Origin: Rubrivivax gelatinosus | GTDB lineage: Bacteria > Pseudomonadota > Gammaproteobacteria > Burkholderiales > Burkholderiaceae_C | Reading direction: 5' to 3' | Assembly: GCF_004340905.1 (NCBI RefSeq) | Contig: NZ_SLXD01000005.1 | Span: 248,001-312,000, forward strand | DNA length: 64,000 bases | Shown here: positions 15,279 to 23,386 of the stretch, piece after piece | How the letters are laid out: every line of letters begins with the position of its first letter | Numbering within the stretch: position 1 is the stretch's first letter | Program-made: the position numbers and the translations under genes | The notes under the pieces: generated by a model | Told to the model about the DNA's origin: nothing | The model's database searches: none | The model's input: only the letters and a program-made list of their open reading frames with translations

Positions 15279-16109
15279 ATGCAGCAACGCGACCACGAGC
15301 TGTCCCCGTCCGACTGGGGCATCCCGGCACAAGACCAGCCCACGCCTCAGGAAGTCGCGCAGGCGCCGCGGCCGCCGCATCGCAAGCGCCGCAAAGGGAA
15401 GACCGCCTACGACACGCCGAACGACGAGAAGCGTGCATGGGGGCGGCGCCTGGCTGAGGCCCGTGAGGACGCCGGGCTGACGCAGACCGAGGCCGCGCAC
15501 CGCCTCGGCTACAGCCAGCCGGTGCAGCTCTCCCTGATGGAGTCCGGGCAGCGCATGCCGCCCCTGGGCGTGCTGCTGCAGTGCACCGATCTGTACGGCA
15601 CCACGATGGATTTCCTCTGCGGCCTGGTGCCCGACTCCGATCGCGACCCTGCTCTCGGCATCCAGCGGCAGCTCGCCGCCGGCGTGTCTGCGGATCTTCG
15701 CCGGGTCATCGAGGCGATGACGTCGGCATCGGTCGACCTGGTGCGGACGCTCGGCCCGAGCGCGGTCAGGCTGCGCCAGTTCGCGAGCCTGGTGCTTCTG
15801 GCGCAAGAGTGCCTGGAGCGAGTTCGGACGCTGTCACCGAACTTCGACGAGGAGGTGCGCGGCGGGGCGTCGCTGGTGCAGGCGCTCAGCGATGCAGCCG
15901 GAGCTGCGCAGAACGAACTGGCGGCGCTGGAGCGGGGTGAGCGCCTGATGCGCCAGCGTGGCCTTGGCGGCGTGCTGGAGGCCGCTGGTGGCCTGGACCT
16001 CGACCGGTACCTTCGTTGGCTGCCGCCCGGTCCCGGCAGCATGGACAACGTCCCCGAGCACGAGGATGACGACGATGAAGGCACCACCAGTGACGCACGG
16101 AGCCACTGA
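15279..16109 (+). CDS. XRE-family helix-turn-helix regulator
   Basis: 276 residues. After a basic linker (RKRRKGKTAYDTPNDEKRA) comes a classic XRE domain at about 52-110: GRRLAEAREDAGLTQTEAAH, RLGYSQPVQLSLMESGQRMP, PLGVLLQCTDLYGTTMDFL. The remainder is a long helical region (about 120-255) followed by an acidic tail with a run of Asp. The long C-terminus differs from ordinary phage repressors (no S24 peptidase), so it is not a LexA-like, SOS-cleavable repressor. It lies 12 bp after the previous gene on the same strand. Confidence 0.75.
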   Translation: MQQRDHELSPSDWGIPAQDQPTPQEVAQAPRPPHRKRRKGKTAYDTPNDEKRAWGRRLAEAREDAGLTQTEAAHRLGYSQPVQLSLMESGQRMPPLGVLLQCTDLYGTTMDFLCGLVPDSDRDPALGIQRQLAAGVSADLRRVIEAMTSASVDLVRTLGPSAVRLRQFASLVLLAQECLERVRTLSPNFDEEVRGGASLVQALSDAAGAAQNELAALERGERLMRQRGLGGVLEAAGGLDLDRYLRWLPPGPGSMDNVPEHEDDDDEGTTSDARSH

Positions 16110-16200
16110 CGTAAGGCGGCTGAGGCCCGCCGGAGAGCTACCACTGATGCGGGGCAGCGGGCTGGTTTCCTTCCGCTGAACCGCCTGCTTTGCCCCCTCC

Positions 16201-16271
16201 TTGCGTGCGCGCCCACGCGCGCAACAGGCGCAGCGGGAGTAAGTTACTCGGGCGGTCGCGTAACTACTCCC
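16201..16271. repeat. Inverted repeats in the leader of the terminase small subunit gene
   Basis: GGGAGTAAGTTAC at 16235-16247 pairs with GTAACTACTCCC at 16260-16271 across a 12-nt loop, with one bulged base. Immediately upstream, 16201-16224 is a second, less perfect dyad (TTGCG ... CGCAA). The 276-bp gap 16110-16385 contains no gene. Dyads just ahead of terS may be operators, a transcript structure, or a packaging (pac/cos) recognition site; the sequence alone cannot choose. Confidence 0.45.
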
Positions 16272-16385
16272 CGACGATGCCATCCGCCCTCGCGTCGTGC
16301 GGAAAGGCCTGCGCGGGCGGCTGGCGCGCGCAGGCAATGCTCCTGCACAACACGACACGAACGCGGCGCCAGCCGCAAGAGGCGA

Positions 16386-17312
16386 ATGAAGAACACCGCG
16401 CGCAAGGCAGCCACGGGAGTGGCGTTGCCGGAACGAGAACCCCCAGGCAGTCAGCCAGCGCCCCCCGCTGGCGAACGCGCCGGCGTGCCCACCGAAGAGC
16501 TTCTGCGGCCCCGTGAAGAGGCGTTCGCAACGCTCCTCGCCAAGGGCAGGAACCAGACCGAGGCCTACCTCGAGGCGTTCCCCCGCTCGCGCACCTGGCA
16601 GCGCAAGACGGTCTGGTCGCGTGCTCACCGGTTGGCCAGCGAGGCCCACGTTCGCGAGCGCGTGCTCCACCTCATGGCCGTCGCGGCGAAAGCCAACGAG
16701 GTGGACGTCGCCCTGGTCCTGAGGGAGTACCTGGCCCGGCTGCGCGCCGATCCTCGTGAGCTGACCGAGGTCCGGGTATCGGCGTGCCGGTACTGCTGGG
16801 GTGCTGGCCACCGCCGGCAGTTCACCGACGGCGAACTCGAGGACGCCAGGGCCCGGCATGCTGAGCTGCGCACGGCGTGCATCGCCGCCAGCAAGGACGC
16901 CCCGGGCCCGTTCGACGAGCGCGGTGGTGGCGGCTACTCGCGATCGCTGACACCGAACGCCGACTGCCCGAGTTGCGGCGGAGACGGCGAAGCGCGCGTG
17001 CGGCTCCGCGACTCCAGCACCTACAGCGTCGGCGCGCTGGCGCTCTTCGATGGCGTGAAGGAGACGAAGGACGGCATCGAGGTGAAGCTCGCCGACCGTG
17101 ACCATGCGCTGATGCAGGTGGCCCGGCATGTCGGCTTCTTCGAAGCCGACAACTCACGGGACGTGCACCTTGCCGTTGACCTCGCGGAACTGGACGCGAT
17201 CTACGACGACGCGATGCGTCGGTCGCGAGAGGCGGGTGAGCGCGCCCGCGCGCGCGGCCAGACGATCGCGGCAGAGGCAGCAGGGGGCAGGGAACCGGCT
17301 GGCGACCTCTGA
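16386..17312 (+). CDS. Phage terminase small subunit with zinc-knuckle insertion
   Basis: 308 residues; AAGAGG lies just before the ATG. Residues about 40-105 are a terminase small-subunit helix-turn-helix block (REEAFATLLAKGRNQTEAYL, then a tip with TWQRKTVWSRAHRLASEAHV, RERVLHLM). An insertion carries two CxxC pairs, CRYCWGAGH (about 134) and CPSCGGDGE (about 194), a zinc-binding module seen in some TerS proteins of Burkholderiales phages. The C-terminal part is helical. TerS recognises packaging sites and recruits the large subunit, which is missing here; using a helper phage's large subunit is the satellite model. Confidence 0.78.
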   Translation: MKNTARKAATGVALPEREPPGSQPAPPAGERAGVPTEELLRPREEAFATLLAKGRNQTEAYLEAFPRSRTWQRKTVWSRAHRLASEAHVRERVLHLMAVAAKANEVDVALVLREYLARLRADPRELTEVRVSACRYCWGAGHRRQFTDGELEDARARHAELRTACIAASKDAPGPFDERGGGGYSRSLTPNADCPSCGGDGEARVRLRDSSTYSVGALALFDGVKETKDGIEVKLADRDHALMQVARHVGFFEADNSRDVHLAVDLAELDAIYDDAMRRSREAGERARARGQTIAAEAAGGREPAGDL

Positions 17313-17374
17313 GCGCGCCCGACAGGGCGACGTCCGAGCTCCGCCGGAGCGCAGAACGTCGCCAACGAGGCGCG

Positions 17375-17428
17375 GCCAGGTCGCCGCGCTGCCCGACTTC
17401 AGCAACCCGGTCGCCGCGGCGCGCGCGT
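17375..17428 (+). repeat. 54-bp partial duplicate of the rha gene linker
   Basis: 52 of 54 bases match 24851-24904, which encodes VAALPDFSNPAAAARA inside the rha gene. Here the same peptide can be read (VAALPDFSNPVAAARA) but no complete gene surrounds it. The 460-bp gap 17313-17772 also holds a GC-rich hairpin. The fragment is probably what remains of a second Rha/antirepressor-type gene, or a recombination scar. Confidence 0.6.
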
Positions 17429-17491
17429 CGCTCCCGTGCACCAGACCGCGGTTGATCAGCATGCACGCAGCAGGCGGCCCGGAAAGGAAAA

Positions 17492-17509
17492 CAGCCCCGA
17501 GAGGGGCTG
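17492..17509 (-). terminator. Short perfect hairpin, possible terminator
   Basis: CAGCCCC and GGGGCTG pair with a GAGA loop. On the minus strand it is followed by TTTTCC, a weak T tail; on the plus strand the following sequence is not T-rich. It lies in the gene-poor stretch after the terminase small subunit gene. Confidence 0.4.
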
Positions 17510-17772
17510 CTTCCTGTGACGACTTCCAACGGCGAGGGTTCGGAACCTTCTCGCTTCGCGCGTCACCAGCGTGGCTTAGATCATCGGGCCAACCGGCGAG
17601 CCGTGTCAAGAACGCAGGTGCGGCCGCGGCTTCACCTGTGCATGCGCTCCGCAGGGTGGGTCCGACATGAGATGCAGCGGTCGGTAAGACCGTCTCCGCC
17701 GGTTCTGGAGAGCGCCCAGCATGGCTAGTGCAGTCACACGGAGTCCCGTGCTGCCGACTCAAAGGACCGATC

Positions 17773-18417
17773 ATGAACCTGAACCTCGGGCCCCTTGGCC
17801 CACTCCCCGCGCAAGCGCCCGCGCTGCTCCTCGGACAGAGCGCCGATATCCGCCAGTTGGCTTGCAGTGCGATCAGCCGTCTCCGCACGTTGGTGTCGCG
17901 ACTGGAGCCGAACGACCTGCTGCTGCGCGCAGCGCTGATGGACGACGGCGAGAGCTGGCTGCGCCGCCTGGTCACCGACGCGGAGGCGCTGCGCCACGAA
18001 CTGGTGAGCGAACGGCGTGCCTTGGATGAGCTGCGCCGCGAGGACGCGACGCGTCGCAATGCGCTGGACCTTGCCGCCACCGAACTCATGTTCGCGGCCG
18101 AAGTAGAGCTCGCCGCGCTGAAGAAGACGGTGCTGGACGTGATCGACGCCGGCGAGAAGTACATGCGCGAGGTCCTTCGGGAGGCCGGCGTTCCGAGCGA
18201 GGAGATCGACCGCATCGTGGCCGAGAAGAGCGCCGCCCAGCGCGCGCAAACCGAAGAGCGCATCGAGGAGGCCTCGCGAGTGTCCAGCGTCCTCCAAGCT
18301 TTCCTTCGTGATCCGCTGCGGCGGGTGGAGCAACTCGACGAGAGCATGCGAACCGCGGTCGAGGAGCGTCACCGCCTCCGCTACGAGCAGGGCAAGGCCA
18401 GCGGCCACATCGCGTAA
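17773..18417 (+). CDS. Coiled-coil phage protein of unknown function
   Basis: 214 residues from the ATG at 17773. After a Leu/Pro-rich start, residues about 50-200 are almost entirely amphipathic helix with charged heptads (EALRHELVSERRALDELRRE; MREVLREAGVPSEEIDRIVA). There is no signal peptide, membrane span, or Cys/His cluster. The composition suggests a scaffold- or partner-binding rod. It is the first gene after the 460-bp gap and heads a run of small plus-strand genes. No family is recognised. Confidence 0.5.
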   Translation: MNLNLGPLGPLPAQAPALLLGQSADIRQLACSAISRLRTLVSRLEPNDLLLRAALMDDGESWLRRLVTDAEALRHELVSERRALDELRREDATRRNALDLAATELMFAAEVELAALKKTVLDVIDAGEKYMREVLREAGVPSEEIDRIVAEKSAAQRAQTEERIEEASRVSSVLQAFLRDPLRRVEQLDESMRTAVEERHRLRYEQGKASGHIA

Positions 18418-18437
18418 CCGGCTGAAAGCACGATCAC

Positions 18438-18833
18438 ATGACGACGTCACCCAGGCGCGTTGCCACTACTGCGACCGATGGCCAGATCGACAAGGAGCTC
18501 TACGAGCGCGCCGCCTACTCTCTGATCTGGAAGTTCGACGCGATCGAGGAACAGGCTGCCAAGGGTAGGCCCGCCCCCCGCCCACAGCCCTTCACAGACC
18601 CTGTCGTCTATCGCGCCTATGCCGACAAGCTTGGCCAGCACGCGAACAACGTGGCCGGGGCAGCGCGATGCATCCAAGCACTCAACGGGTTCCTCTGTGA
18701 TGCGCACATGCGGCTCGACCGCCTGGATCCATCGTTGCGAGCGGAGCTCGAGCAGAGGGCACGCGAACTCGGATCAGCGCCGTGGGGAGGCATCCCCCTC
18801 TCGGCGTTTCCGGACCCGGAAGACGTGGAGTAG
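18438..18833 (+). CDS. Small phage hypothetical protein
   Basis: 131 residues, 20 bp after the coiled-coil gene on the same strand. Residues about 20-105 are helical with a conserved-looking core (KELYERAAYSLIWKFDAIEE; YADKLGQHANNVAGAARCIQ), and the tail PWGGIPLSAFPDPED is Pro-rich. No motif identifies a function. The ribosome site is weak, so translation may be coupled to the upstream gene. Confidence 0.5.
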   Translation: MTTSPRRVATTATDGQIDKELYERAAYSLIWKFDAIEEQAAKGRPAPRPQPFTDPVVYRAYADKLGQHANNVAGAARCIQALNGFLCDAHMRLDRLDPSLRAELEQRARELGSAPWGGIPLSAFPDPEDVE

Positions 18834-18838
18834 CCGCG

Positions 18839-19081
18839 ATGCACAAGCACGCCGCCATCGGCACGGGCGCGCCCCTGATCGCCTCGACGGGGCACCTTCT
18901 GACGTGGACTGAGGCCGCGGCTGTCATCGGGCTGTCCAGCCGGACGCTGCGCCGCCTGAATGCTGCCGGGAGGTTCCCGGAGCCGGTGGTGATCACCGGG
19001 CTCCGCGGTCGGCGGTTCCGCCGCGAAGACATCGCGCGGTGGCTTGATTCGGCCGGCGAGCAGCCCGCGCAAGGCGCATAG
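18839..19081 (+). CDS. AlpA/excisionase-like helix-turn-helix protein
   Basis: 80 residues from the ATG at 18839, 5 bp after the preceding stop. Residues about 18-70 are a MerR-like DNA-binding domain: LTWTEAAAVIGLSSRTLRRL, NAAGRFPEPVVITGLRGRRF, RREDIARWLDS. This is the second AlpA-type protein in the element, shorter than the one at 12191. It could be the excisionase/directionality factor or another regulator. The family is clear; which role it plays is not. Confidence 0.65.
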   Translation: MHKHAAIGTGAPLIASTGHLLTWTEAAAVIGLSSRTLRRLNAAGRFPEPVVITGLRGRRFRREDIARWLDSAGEQPAQGA

Positions 19082-19083
19082 GC

Positions 19084-19359
19084 ATGCCCACCGACCGCGC
19101 CCCTGCGTTGTCGCGCGACCAGCTCGCCGCTTCCTTGGCCGAGCTGCGTCGTCGCTCGCCGCGCATCCCCGTCGACCTCGACGCGGCGATGTCGACGGCG
19201 GTGTGGCGCACGCTCATCCGTGGGCACGCCACAGCACGCATGCTCGAGGCAACACGCGCCCGTCGGCGACCGCCGCTGTTGGATGGCCAGGTGAAGCTCA
19301 GGCCCATGCCGGACTTCGACTGCCGGCGTGCTGCAGCCGGCGATCTCCGCGACCTGTAG
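19084..19359 (+). CDS. Small phage hypothetical protein
   Basis: 91 residues, starting 2 bp after the HTH gene, so it is probably translated from the same message. It is Arg/Ala-rich; the N-terminal part is helical (LSRDQLAASLAELRRRSPRI) and includes TLIRGHATARMLEATRARRR. No recognised domain is seen. Coding is supported by tight packing and strand, not by homology. Confidence 0.4.
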   Translation: MPTDRAPALSRDQLAASLAELRRRSPRIPVDLDAAMSTAVWRTLIRGHATARMLEATRARRRPPLLDGQVKLRPMPDFDCRRAAAGDLRDL

Positions 19360-19490
19360 GCGGGGTGCTGGACCGCGCCCTGCGGCGCCAGGTGACCGCT
19401 CCCGACGGATCCGGCCTTGCGCCCCCGACTTGGCCGCTTGAGACGCCCTGACTCGCTCCTTGTGGGGATGCCGCCCCGCATTCGCGCGGG

Positions 19491-19575
19491 CCCGGTTCGC
19501 AATGAACCGGGTAAGGATCAGGCGAGGATCAGGCGAGGAATCTGGCATCTCGTGAGCCGTCGGCGGAGGCTCACG
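19491..19575. repeat. Hairpin, tandem 11-bp repeat, hairpin
   Basis: In the 255-bp gap before 19615: CCCGGTTC/GAACCGGG (8-bp stem, 5-nt loop, 19491-19511); two exact tandem copies of AGGATCAGGCG (19514-19535) with a partial third; then CGTGAGCC/GGCTCACG (8-bp stem, 19551-19575). Such a set can mark a replication origin with iterons or a regulator site. It is the densest structured stretch in the element besides 23438-23564. Confidence 0.5.
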
Positions 19576-19614
19576 CGGGGCCGCAACTTCTGCCGATAAG
19601 GGAGCGATGGCGAG

Positions 19615-20073
19615 ATGTCGATGACGTTGGTCTGGGAAGGCGGACCGGAGGCGCAGGCGGCATTCGACCGCAGGCCCGACCCCGAACTCTGGGTCGAGGC
19701 CCGTGACTTCGATCGGGAGCGCCGGCGCGCCGTGTTCCTCGCCGACCTCGTAGGCGGCCTGCTGCCTTCCGTGGCGGGCGACGCGTTCGATGCGTGCGTG
19801 GCGGCTGTTGGCCGCGAACTGAAGGAGCAGCCGGGCTCCGGACTGGAGCCTGATGCCGCGACGGCGTGGGTCGAGGCGGCCATGATCGTTCAGGCCGGCG
19901 GCCACCTGCTGTTCGAGACCCTGGTCTGTGAGCTCCAGATGGCGGCCCGCCGCGCGTTCGCAGCGCTCGATCGACGACAGCGCTTGATGCTTGGATGTCT
20001 CGTCAGCCAGACGAGTGGAACGAGCACGCCGAGCTCTGGGACCTCGACAGCCTGCACAGCTTCGACCCGCTGA
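19615..20073 (+). CDS. Phage hypothetical protein
   Basis: 152 residues. The helical body (about 25-125) has no recognised motif (AVFLADLVGGLLPSVAGDAF; VEAAMIVQAGGHLLFETLVC). The last 25 residues are Ser/Thr-rich and overlap the next gene's frame, where the codon pattern switches; the true C-terminus may once have ended near residue 128. GGGAG lies about 10 nt before the ATG. Function unknown. Confidence 0.45.
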   Translation: MSMTLVWEGGPEAQAAFDRRPDPELWVEARDFDRERRRAVFLADLVGGLLPSVAGDAFDACVAAVGRELKEQPGSGLEPDAATAWVEAAMIVQAGGHLLFETLVCELQMAARRAFAALDRRQRLMLGCLVSQTSGTSTPSSGTSTACTASTR

Positions 20074-20186
20074 ACGGGAACACGGAAGCGATAGAGAACG
20101 AGGTAGCGCGTCAGGTCATCCGCGACCTGGCCTCAGTGCGGATTGAGACGACGGAGGAACGAGTCGGCGTCGACGACCCGGCGTGA
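19995..20186 (+). CDS. Small acidic phage protein
   Basis: 63 residues, overlapping the 3' end of the preceding gene by 79 bp in another frame. It is acidic and natural-looking in composition (MSRQPDEWNEHAELWDLDSL; ENEVARQVIRDLASVRIETT), more so than the tail of the overlapping frame, so this is probably the genuine gene over the overlap. The two genes may be translationally coupled. No function can be assigned. Confidence 0.4.
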   Translation: MSRQPDEWNEHAELWDLDSLHSFDPLNGNTEAIENEVARQVIRDLASVRIETTEERVGVDDPA

Positions 20187-20234
20187 AGGCGACCGCAACG
20201 TCGGATGTCGCCGTGGATTCGAGTCGGCTGACCG

Positions 20235-22394
20235 TCAGCGATAGTAGGTCGTCGGTGCCCCGATGCCGCCGCAACAGATGTGAGCGATCGACCTGTCGCG
20301 CACGTCCTGTGTCAGCGGGGCCTGGGCGACGACCGTGGTCGGAGCCGACGCCGAGCTGCTGACACGCTCCGGGATCGGTTCTGCCGCTGGTGCAGGCGGA
20401 ACCGCCGCCACGGCAGGCACACGCGGCACGGTGGCGGCCATGGCTCCGGTGACCGCCACGGGAGATGCAACTCGCGGCGCTACGGCCGCCGTCGGCGCCC
20501 CTGCGGCACCGGCGACCGCTGCGGCCTGACGCAGCAGCATCTTCTCCGACGTCGCCCGCTGGAGCTGGCTGGCCCGCACTGCCGGGCTGCTGCTGCGGAA
20601 GTAGGCGTCGTTGAACTGGATCTTGCGGTCCTGGATCGCGTCGGTGATCTGCGCGTCGGTCATGCCTGCGAGATCGCGCCCCTTCAGCGAGGCGGCGATG
20701 ATCTTCGAGGCATCGCCTCCGAACTGCGTCGCGGTCGAGAACACCGCTTCCCGAACCGATGCACCACGGCCGGACAGGTCGAAGCCCGCGGCCTTCAGCT
20801 TCGCCATCTCCGGCTCGTAGTGCGTGGCGATCATGAACCGCCGTTGTGCGTCGCCGAAGCCCTGTTCATCGCGCTCAACGACCTGACGGTACTTGGCGTT
20901 GAAGTCGGGCGTTCCCGGCGTCAGCCCGGCGAACTGCGCGCCGTACTGCGGGGCCCACCGCAGGAACTCGGCCATCGTCCCTGTGTTCGTCGCGAGCTGG
21001 TGCTTGCCGTAGCTGATACCGCCGCGGTCGCCTCTGCCGTTCGAGATCGTGCCGACACCCCGGTTGCCTGACTCGAAGCGCTCGCTGACCCAGCCGAGCT
21101 GGCCAGCCTTCTCGCCGGCCTTGCTGCCGAGGTAGGCCCCGAGGACACCGCCGACCACGGTGCCAGGGCCTGGCGCGATCATCGTGCCGAACGCAGCGCC
21201 GGCGGAAGCGCCTCCGACGGCCCCCGTGAAGCCGCCCACGTTCTCGGCCCGCTTTCGTGCACGCTCGTCGTCGGTCAAGCCGGCGTCGTTCGCGATTCTG
21301 CGGTCTTCCGCCAGGGCCAGCGCAGCCGTGGCGATCGTGCCGATCAGCGGCAGCTTCCCGAGTAACCCGCGCAGACCGCCGGGCTTCGGCGTCGCAGCCT
21401 TCGCTGGGTCTGCGTCCCCGGCACTGGCCAGCGCAGGGCCGATGAGCGGCAGCTTCGCCAGTGCGGCACGCAGGCCCGCCACCACGGCCACGACCTTCCC
21501 CGCCACGCTGGCGATGCTGGCCACTGCCGGTGCCAGGCTGACCAGCATGCCCAGGAGCCCGCCGCCGCCCTCGCCGCGCGCAGCTCCGGCCGCATCCTTG
21601 ACGTCCTTCAGCCCTCGGTGCGTCGCACGCGCCGCCGCAGCGTCATCGCGGCGCGCGCCGCGGATCTCGCGCCAGAGCTTGCGCAGCCAGGGCACGCTGG
21701 GGTCGTCACGCTCGCGGCGCCGGCCGGAGAAGTAGCTCGCGGCGCGGCCCAGCGGAGCGACGACATCGCGCACCTCGGCCGCGGCGCCGATGATGGGGTC
21801 GATTCGTTCGGCGCCGGTGACGGCGGCGCTGGCGCCGGAGGTGATGCCGGTTGCAAGCCGGCCGGCAGTCGCCACGACGCCGGAACCATCGGACTTTTCG
21901 GCGCCGCTGCCGAACCGCCCACGGGCGTCGCGCGCCCGGTCGCGCCGCGCGTCGGCCTTGGCGTCCTTGCGCGCCGCCTCCGCGGTGCGTGCCATCTGAT
22001 CTGCGGACCGCGCTACTGCAGCGGCCGAGCGCGAGTCGGCACCGCTGGAGGTGTCAGCACCTCGGCGCGGTGCGAATCGACCATCTTCACCACGAGTGAG
22101 GTTTCGGGAGTTCCACGTTCGTTCGGAGCGCGGAACAGGCGTGGCGATCTTGCGGGGCACCGTGGGGGAGTCAGCCGACGGGGCACGCGAAGCGCGGTCA
22201 GCCGAGCGCGGAGCTGGGGTGACCACCGGACGGTTGGAGGCGCCCTGGCGATCGGGGCGGCGCTGCAGGACGTCGAGGATCTTTCCGGTGGTGTCCCGGA
22301 TGTCACCGAGCAGCTCGCTGTCTTCCTCGGCGGTGGTGTCGATTTGGGTGCCAACGAGCAGGCCGGAGGCGTCCGACTTGATGCGGTCGTTCAT
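20235..22394 (-). CDS. Large phage protein with glycine-zipper segment and cell-wall hydrolase-like domain
   Basis: 719 residues from the ATG at 22394, which has AAGGA 7 nt upstream. Residues about 1-180 are polar and Arg/Ser/Ala-rich, likely disordered. From about 230 to 400 come helical, Ala/Gly-rich and partly hydrophobic segments. Near 430-480 is a Gly-zipper stretch (GGASAGAAFGTMIAPGPGTV). Then follows a lysozyme-superfamily-like domain with FESGNRGVGTISNGRGDRGG and ISYGKHQLATNTGTMAEFLR, a pattern found in phage virion-associated and VgrG-type hydrolases. The Ala/Pro/Val-rich tail is low-complexity. It resembles an injected or tail-tape-type virion protein that locally opens peptidoglycan. 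It is the only large minus-strand gene in the element. Confidence 0.65.
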   Translation of the reverse strand: MNDRIKSDASGLLVGTQIDTTAEEDSELLGDIRDTTGKILDVLQRRPDRQGASNRPVVTPAPRSADRASRAPSADSPTVPRKIATPVPRSERTWNSRNLTRGEDGRFAPRRGADTSSGADSRSAAAVARSADQMARTAEAARKDAKADARRDRARDARGRFGSGAEKSDGSGVVATAGRLATGITSGASAAVTGAERIDPIIGAAAEVRDVVAPLGRAASYFSGRRRERDDPSVPWLRKLWREIRGARRDDAAAARATHRGLKDVKDAAGAARGEGGGGLLGMLVSLAPAVASIASVAGKVVAVVAGLRAALAKLPLIGPALASAGDADPAKAATPKPGGLRGLLGKLPLIGTIATAALALAEDRRIANDAGLTDDERARKRAENVGGFTGAVGGASAGAAFGTMIAPGPGTVVGGVLGAYLGSKAGEKAGQLGWVSERFESGNRGVGTISNGRGDRGGISYGKHQLATNTGTMAEFLRWAPQYGAQFAGLTPGTPDFNAKYRQVVERDEQGFGDAQRRFMIATHYEPEMAKLKAAGFDLSGRGASVREAVFSTATQFGGDASKIIAASLKGRDLAGMTDAQITDAIQDRKIQFNDAYFRSSSPAVRASQLQRATSEKMLLRQAAAVAGAAGAPTAAVAPRVASPVAVTGAMAATVPRVPAVAAVPPAPAAEPIPERVSSSASAPTTVVAQAPLTQDVRDRSIAHICCGGIGAPTTYYR

Positions 22395-22754
22395 GTGAGG
22401 TCCTTCTTGTACGAGGGGCGGCGCCGCGGTCTGCATCGGGGCGGGCGCGGTGCGCGCGTCGCATGTTCTGACCGGTCTCCTCACCAGGTCGGGCCCCTTT
22501 CCGGCGCCCGCGCACATGGTCAACCAACGGCGGCCTCCCGGGTCGGCGGCCCGCTTCGTCTACGCGCGCTCGATGGATCCTGGGGTGGTGCCGACGCTCG
22601 AGCCGACCCCAAGCCTCCCGGCGAGAACGGGCGGTCAACGCCGGAGCCTCGCCGGACCTCAAGGGACGGTTGACCGACTCGCGCGCTCGTTCCGCCGGCA
22701 CTTCGACTGACCGTTGGGCGGCGGCCAGGCGTCTGGACTGCCCAGGGCCGTGGG
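22395..22754. promoter_or_regulatory. Leader region with GGTCAAC repeats
   Basis: A 360-bp gap between the two minus-strand genes. The heptamer GGTCAAC occurs at 22518-22524 and 22633-22639 and inverted (GTTGACC) at 22669-22675; the outer copies extend to GGTCAACC/GGTTGACC. It lies upstream of the hydrolase-type gene on that gene's strand, so these are candidate regulator sites for its promoter. No gene was found here. Confidence 0.4.
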
Positions 22755-23210
22755 TCAGGGGCTGGGCGTACGTGGCCCGCCGCCTTGCGCCTTCTGGGAC
22801 GCCTTGCGGGCACGCTGCTCCGCCTTGCGGGCACTCTCTGCGGCTCGCTCTTCAGCCTTTCGAGCGCGCTCGGCAGCACGTTGCTCCAGTCGCAGGCTCC
22901 GCCGTTCCGCCCAGCGCTGGAACGCAAGCGCACCCGCGACTTCGGCTTCGTGCGCCTCTCGTTGCCTCGCCTCCTCGGCAGAGTTCGGACTGCCTAAGTG
23001 CCCTCGGCAGACCGCCTCGTAGTGGGCTCGCTCGAGGATGATGGCGCCAGTCGGAAGGCGTCGCGCCCTCCAGAACCCGTGCTTGTGCAACTCCTTGAGC
23101 TGCTTCGCCGGCTGACGGAAGCCGGTCAAGGCGGCGATCTCCTCGGTCGACAGGATCACGCTCGGGAACACGGCATCGCGGCAGGGGGAGCCCTGGCCTG
23201 CTTCGTTCAT
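22755..23210 (-). CDS. DUF4224-type phage protein
   Basis: 151 residues from the ATG at 23210, which has GGAGG 6 nt upstream (the frame opens 61 codons earlier without one). Residues about 20-70 match the DUF4224 pattern of a small phage DNA-binding module: ILSTEEIAALTGFRQPAKQL, KELHKHGFWRARRLPTGAII. The C-terminal 75 residues are a single charged helix with repeated ARKAEERAAE-type units, likely a coiled coil. DUF4224 proteins are frequent near phage regulation genes and are thought to bind DNA; the target is unknown. Confidence 0.65.
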   Translation of the reverse strand: MNEAGQGSPCRDAVFPSVILSTEEIAALTGFRQPAKQLKELHKHGFWRARRLPTGAIILERAHYEAVCRGHLGSPNSAEEARQREAHEAEVAGALAFQRWAERRSLRLEQRAAERARKAEERAAESARKAEQRARKASQKAQGGGPRTPSP

Positions 23211-23386
23211 CGCTTCCTCCGTGAGCACGCCTGAAGAACGCGGAGCGCGCCTCGGCGCATGGTTCCCCGGCAGTCTACGCATTGGCCCAGCGTTCGCGGC
23301 GTCGCGTTGACAGCTCCGGCCATCCTCTGGCACAGTTTCATCGCCTCGAAAGAGGTGGGGCGTCGAAACCCCAAGGAAAAGCGGAG

